Below are positions 58,521 through 64,000 of a stretch of 64,000 nucleotides of DNA, piece by piece. Under the pieces are notes generated by a model, which had not been told where the DNA came from, searched no databases, and saw nothing but the letters and a program-made list of their open reading frames with translations. The DNA comes from Castanea sativa (taxonomy: Eukaryota; Streptophyta; Magnoliopsida; Fagales; Fagaceae). The translations under genes and the position numbers were made by a program. The stretch is taken from the NCBI RefSeq assembly GCF_040712315.1, contig NC_134019.1, positions 39,709,873-39,773,872 on the forward strand, given 5' to 3'. The first letter of the stretch is position 1, and the number at the start of each line of letters is the position of its first letter.

Positions 58521-58913
58521 GAGCATTTGCAGCAGTGGAGCTAAATAGTTATATAGCTATTTTAGTTCCACCAAACACCAAAAAGAAGCATGCAGCAGTG
58601 GATAAATCTATATTTTTTTAGCTCATTGCTACAGTGCACATCTATAAATAGATGTGCACTATTCATGAGATCTAAAAAAAATTAATTTTTTATTTTGTGT
58701 TCACATTACCTTTTTATTGTGGTGTTTTTATTATAGTAAGATGTATTATTTTATTGTGGTAGATATATTATTTTATTGTGATGTTTATATTATTTTATTG
58801 TGTTGAAAGCTAAAATAGATCCACTGCTGCAACATGTGTGTAGGTAAAATAGATAAAGTAACTTTTGGTGGATCTAAATTGCTAAATTTTTAGCTCCACT
58901 GCTGTGAATGCTC
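58521..58913. mobile_element. MITE, PIF/Harbinger-type, 393 bp
   Basis: Inverted ends GAGCATTTGCAGCAGTGGAG and CTCCACTGCTGTGAATGCTC are flanked by TTA (58518-58520) and TTA (58914-58916). It has inner repeated TTATTTTATTGTG words and no coding capacity. Confidence 0.88.
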
Positions 58914-58916
58914 TTA

Positions 58917-61900
58917 CAACTGGTTTTTCCAGTATGCTTACAACTGGTTTCTCAAAAAAAAAAAAAAAAAAAAATTGCAAACTCCATTATTTTTCATGCC
59001 ATTTTTCAGAGAGAGAGTCTGAATACATGCATTATGTGTACAAGGAGGCTTGTTAATAATTATTTATACACTAGGTGCTTTCCATGCATGTGGAAAAAGT
59101 GAAAGCTTGATGAAAACATAACCAAAAGGGGTCCTAGACTCCTAATTGATGGCAAGTTTAGTCATGATGAACACTGTCCGATTCAACAAAAAATATTTTC
59201 TAAAAATCATTTTTTGCTTTTTCTAATATTTAGTAGAGTAGAAAAATCTAGTCAACGAGAGAAAGAAAGTGTTCAGCAACTATATATATACTAATTTTTT
59301 AACAGAGATGAGGATCGAGGAATGCCAAAGCTGAAGTTTTGATTGGGTGGCCAGCAAAGTTAAAAAAATCATTTAGTAGAAAGTCCAGCCCAAAATTTGG
59401 TGAAAAATGTGGAAGACGCCACCCCCTAGTGCGACACGTGTAAACAAGTGATTAGTAGGACGACACCTTCTACAGGGTATAATAAGTTTTGAGCCAATAA
59501 AAGTTTGACACATCCCTTAAAGTAGGAGGTCAAAGTGGTCAAATGCATGTAGTCAATGGCCGGAAAGGGGTTACATATAAGATATAGATCTCTCTCGCAT
59601 GATTAGCCCATATGCCCCATACCACAAGCGTAAGTCCCACGTCTCATAGGAATAGGATAATTATAAAATGGACTTGGTTTGGGTTTGGGTTTGGGTTTAG
59701 GTTTCGGTTATAATCAACTCATCGGACTAATAGTACGTGTCTATTTTTAAATATATGTTACTATTATAATGAGTCCAATATAATTGAACACTATACTCAA
59801 ATTTTGCCCTTACAGAATATCATCTAACAAACTATAAATAGTGAGTATTTTTGTGGTGATGAACAACAAGGCATGATTAATTACATAAAATTGAGACAAA
59901 ATTTGTTGTACAAAAATATTAAATTTCTGCTTTAAATATGTTTGAAGTTATTTTTTTCTAATCCATTACAACTTATAAGATTATTTATTTTTATTATTTA
60001 AATAAATCATATAACCCACTAAAAAAAGTCACATGACCTTTTTAATTGTTAGGAGATGAGGTTCACAGAGAAGCAAACTAAAAAGTCCACTAAAAAAACC
60101 ATGATAACTTTTGAAGAAGTATAGGATAAATTATACTAGTCCAAATATGTTTAGAGCCTACTTTTTTTTCCTTTACATTTCTCTTTGTTTAGCAAAAAAC
60201 ATAATATAGATAATCTATGTAAGATAACCACTATGAATTAAATTATCAACTCAAAGCAATTGTTATTGAAACATTATAAAGAATGTCGTCCTAAAACCAA
60301 AAGGACAACCGAGCCAAGTCATATTCCATAATGCTGACAAAGCTTGCATATAAATGATGAAAATGAAGTAGGACATTATAGTTTTTTTTTTTTTTTTTTA
60401 ATACAAAATAGAATTTCCACTCTAGCCTAATCTAAGTGTATACGTGTGTGAAACTCTCTCCTAGAGACTTGAATTCCGGCTTTTGGTCCCTACACCTCAC
60501 AAGCATTTATATTTATAGAGTGACCATCGTACCAAGGGTGCACGGTGATGACATTATAGCTATATTAGAGTAATACTTAGCTACTCTCAGAGCATAATTA
60601 ATGGTGTTTTCTCCTCTAACATTTATGGTAGGATCCGCTTATTAATATTGCAATGAACCACAAATGTGAGAAAAATAAACATCATTTCACTATATTCTGA
60701 AAATACTTAAAAATTTTCCATTGTATTACTGTCTTTTTATGGCTATGATGAAGTAATCGATTCTGATTTTAGTTGAGTTGAGTTTATCACTAATTTTATA
60801 AACTAAAGTAGCAATTAATATGATTGATGACATCAATTGTATAATAAAAAATTATGGATTTTTTTTTGTATTTAAAATTTGAAGCATTAATTATAAATCT
60901 TTTATAATAAAATTTGTAACATTTACGCTATAAAATTTAAAATTATTGAAATCTCACATCAATTAATTAAGTAAAAACAATAAATTTAGAGAGAAAATTT
61001 TTCATAATTTTTTTCATTTATAACAAATGAGATAATATAGTCTATATATATAGTTAAAATAAAAACTTAGAGAAAGTTTAATAAGGTTCTAAATTTGAGT
61101 TCAATTTTGCGTCACATGTTTAATTTAATTTTTAAATTGTTGTGTCAAGTAAATTATTATGAGAAAAAATTGACGAGTCTAAATTAATTAAATTCTAAAT
61201 TGAATTTTAATTGGGATTTGATTTTGCGCTACATGTGCAATCTAATTTTTACAATTTTGTTATAAATGAATTATTTAAGTGCATAAAGCAAAAATTACAA
61301 ATTCGAATTAGATTCTGAATCATAAATGAGAAATTATTATATAATTTAGAAATTAATACCTTAAAAAATGTACAAATTATAATTCTAACATAAAGTATAA
61401 TTCAAAATTATATATATATAATTATAATTATTTTTAAATATACTCTGCCCAAATTATACACGCTCTAAATAATGCAATAGTGTTCCAAATACAATTTATC
61501 TAACAATAATTATGAAAAATTTTGTACAGATACCACCGTTAACTAAAGTTAAAAAATGGAAACAGTAGCAACCGGTCACCAAAGAAAGTTAAGAAACTCT
61601 GAGTCTGAAGTCGACAAGACAACAAGGACAGGTACCTTTATTAGCGCCTAAGCCAGCCACAGGATGAGCCAACTATGTTGTCCCTACTTCATTGGGGGAG
61701 GGCCACGTAACCAAAAAATACGTGCCAATTACGCACTCGAAGTCAGAATAGATTAGCCTGTCATAGCCACGTTTCGCTCACCTACGGGCCGACCAAAGTA
61801 AAAAGAATTCTAGACTCTTGTAGGCTTAGCCAAACCTTTCTTAAAAAAAAAAAAAAAAAAAATTATTGAGTATCCCATACCGCCCCACGTGTCCTAACCA

Positions 61901-62130
61901 CACACACACAATAATGGCCACGACTCTCAGTCTAGGCTGTGTTTGCTTCTATTTTTTCAACAACACAATAACTCCTTTTCTTGTGGGGTGTGTTTTGAAA
62001 GGGACATGAAAATATAACGTGTAAAACATGTTCATAATTAGGGCCGGCCTAGGTCACTTAGGTCATACTTAGGGCTTTGATTAGAGCAAGTTCCCTAAAT
62101 TTTGGGGCATTTATTGATATATATTTTTTA
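58917..62130. other. Gene-free region
   Basis: AT-rich with no recognisable coding frame. It includes an A-run near 58956, GGGTTTGGGTTT repeats near 59681-59700, a MITE relative at about 60560-60715 and a T-run near 60381. A GC-richer patch at 61540-61920 carries an ABRE/G-box-like CCACGTGTCC at about 61886-61895; its target gene, if any, is not in view. Confidence 0.55.
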
Positions 62131-62160
62131 AAGGATTTTGCTAATGTGTGCCCTAAAGGA

Positions 62161-62199
62161 TTTTGCTAATGTGTGCCCTTAGGGCACACATTAGCAAAA
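62161..62199. other. 39 bp near-perfect palindrome
   Basis: The arms TTTTGCTAATGTGTGCCCT (62161-62179) and AGGGCACACATTAGCAAAA (62181-62199) are exact reverse complements separated by one base. A further copy of the left arm starts at 62136. It may be the edge of a larger transposon (GGGCCGGCCTAGG at 62041-62053). Confidence 0.85.
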
Positions 62200-64000
62200 A
62201 TTGAGTTTTAAAGATATTGAGAAATAAAATTAGTTTTATATTTTTTTTCTTCTACTTTTCAGAAGTTCTAAAAAATTGAGTAATATTAGAGATAATATAA
62301 TTTTGAATATATGGGTCTTATAAATATGTGTACTAATTGCAAGAAACAATTTAGATATAAGAAAATACTATAAATATTAATAATTTACTCGAAAACCTTT
62401 ACAAATTGATGTGACAATTAATATAATATGTGAAATGCATTTTTAAATTACTTTTTGTGATTGTTGATATATCTTTGTAAGCCTCATATGTTATAAAATT
62501 TATAATATCTCTAATATCATTCCTTAAAATACTTGTTTATTATCTTCTTAAAGTATCACTAATCACATTTGTTACTACGTCATTTGGTAAGTTATTTTTT
62601 TTGTTGTATTTTTCAAAAAAAAAAAGAAAAAGAGCACATTACAAAATGAAAAGAATGGATTTTTGTAATAAAAAAAATTATGATATTAAACACTAGTTAA
62701 ATATTATTTAAGTGATAACAAAAAGACCACATTTAAATAGATCACCTTAGGCCTCCAAATTTGTTGGGCACTTTTATTCATAATAAAAATATTGCAATTG
62801 TTCTTGATTATATTATATATGGCAATAATTTGCATCTTTTTTAGTAAACTATGTAGAGTAAATGTTTGAATTGGGGGTAAATATGAGATTGGGATGGATA
62901 GCTTGCTTTCTTATTCTCTCTCCCCACCTCCACCCAAAAAAAAAAAAAAAAAAAAGCCCTTTATTAAGATTTATTTCAATAAACTTGGGCAGTTAGCTGG
63001 ATTAATTCAATTGGTCTAATAGTCATATAAAAAATTGTTTCTTTTTACAAATTTCAAATAAATAAATAATACAGGAGTTTGAATAATAAACCTATCTTTG
63101 CTGAGAGGATTCAATCCAAGGATATGTCTCCCAATTATGGATGAAAATGATAGTCGATGTGAAGATCACTAGCAAGTCATAAGTCCATTAAATATATACA
63201 AGATCTATCATGGTATTAATGTCTTAAAGAACATGTGAAAGTGGTTTATAATTTTGGAGTGAACTATTACCTTTTTAAGGTTTAAAAAAAAAAATTGTTT
63301 GGAAAAGTAGAAACCGGAAGAAGGAAAGGTGAGAATCGAATTACATACGTAGGATATCACAAAAGACGTCATTGTCACTAGACTATCACTTAAATCTTGC
63401 TTTTCTGTTAGATTGTAAATTCAGAGCAATTTTTGTTAGGTTAGTTTTTTTTCCTATCAAAATCCTCCTCAAATGTTTCAATTGTTGCAAATTTTTTATG
63501 TCTTCAATGCATTTTAGTTGTAATTGTATCAAGTCATTAAGGTTGAAGAACAAAAGAAAATTCAAGTGCTACAAAAGGAATTTTAGTCAATCGAGGTTCA
63601 TGGTATCAAGCTAGAATTTGAGTGAGATTATCAAGATTTCAATTTCAGTTATACAAAAAGGTTCACTTGAAATTTGCCCAAAACTTTTAGAAAAAACATT
63701 TATTCGAAAAACACACACACACGTATATATAGGAAAGGAGGATGAGATAAAAATTTGCCCAAAACTTGGTTGAGTGAGATTGCCTAGGGATTTCCATTTT
63801 AACTTTCCTAATTATCCCCGTAGTCAACCAACCCTCAATTGTGGTTGAGTTAAGAATTAAATTTAAATCCTAATTTTAGAAGAACGAAGGGAGAGTCTAT
63901 CCACACCCTGAAAAAAAAAAAATCCATCCAAATACATTGTGATACCTTGAGTGCATTGGATTGGTGTTGGATAACATAAAGGATCTAAAAAATCTTCCAG
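62200..64000. other. Gene-free region to window end
   Basis: AT-rich, with A-runs near 62938 and 63911. The 80-codon open frame at 63372-63614 shows no family features and no codon character, so it was not called. Confidence 0.5.

Noticed and set aside
59681..59706. Telomere-like TTTGGG repeats
   Set aside because: Only about four imperfect GGGTTT units; the plant telomere unit is TTTAGGG. Treated as simple sequence.
61880..61900. G-box/ABRE as promoter of a nearby gene
   Set aside because: A good CACGTGTC word, but no gene start was recognised within reach on either strand, so no promoter was called.
63372..63614. 80-codon open frame
   Set aside because: Low-complexity, Cys/Phe/Lys-rich translation with no family resemblance, in AT-rich DNA; not supported as a gene.

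Overview
The window is nuclear DNA from a flowering plant, most likely a woody eudicot. It is AT-rich, its genes have spliced introns (GT-AG and one GC-AG), and it carries plant-type retrotransposons, MITEs, an endogenous pararetrovirus and many poly-A/T and dinucleotide runs. The element families and gene types remind me of Fagaceae (oak, beech, chestnut), but this is a weak impression, not a demonstration. No rRNA, tRNA or CRISPR array was seen. Only two host genes look intact: a CC-NB-ARC-LRR immune receptor (minus strand, 16784 to 11117, two exons) and an HVA22/DP1-family membrane-shaping protein (minus strand, 54718 to 53842, five exons). Three host-gene remnants are present: a broken PPR gene (382-837), an N-terminal fragment of an exocyst EXO70D-type gene (55985-55623), and possibly one short exon (1461-1543).

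Layout. 1-380 is the 3' end of a LINE with its poly-A tail, abutting a PPR pseudogene. 1.4-10.9 kb is a diverged tandem/segmental duplication whose units carry minus-strand LINE 3' ends; its first unit also has an inverted copy at 52.1-53.1 kb. 11.1-16.8 kb is the NLR gene with a 2.9 kb intron. 17-22.2 kb upstream is a pair of ~1.7 kb direct repeats carrying NLR-promoter-like pieces. 24.0-25.0 kb is a four-copy, ~295 bp GC-rich tandem array. 25.0-31.9 kb is a degenerate endogenous caulimovirid with movement protein, capsid, zinc finger, protease, a second ORF and a promoter/poly-A block, but no reverse transcriptase. 33.0-34.5 kb is a degraded Copia gag/protease. 35.2-36.05 kb is an 867 bp element with ~220 bp terminal inverted repeats.

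36284-52099 is a nested stack of mobile elements. The outer element is a Ty3/gypsy chromovirus (minus strand, 5 bp duplication ATTAC). Its protease region is split by a Copia-type element (39941-48159, duplication GGATT). That Copia element carries a hAT-like MITE (41389-41981), and a second hAT-like MITE (50888-51780) splits the chromovirus 5' LTR. The Copia element has gag and a second ORF but no pol.

52.1-56.8 kb is a gene island: the HVA22 gene, then upstream on the same strand the EXO70D fragment and a ~28 bp-period minisatellite. 57-64 kb holds MITEs (one clear PIF/Harbinger-type with TTA duplications), a 39 bp near-perfect palindrome and otherwise AT-rich DNA in which I see no gene. 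The two intact genes have unrelated roles (pathogen recognition and ER/membrane stress biology); nothing suggests an operon-like or clustered pathway.
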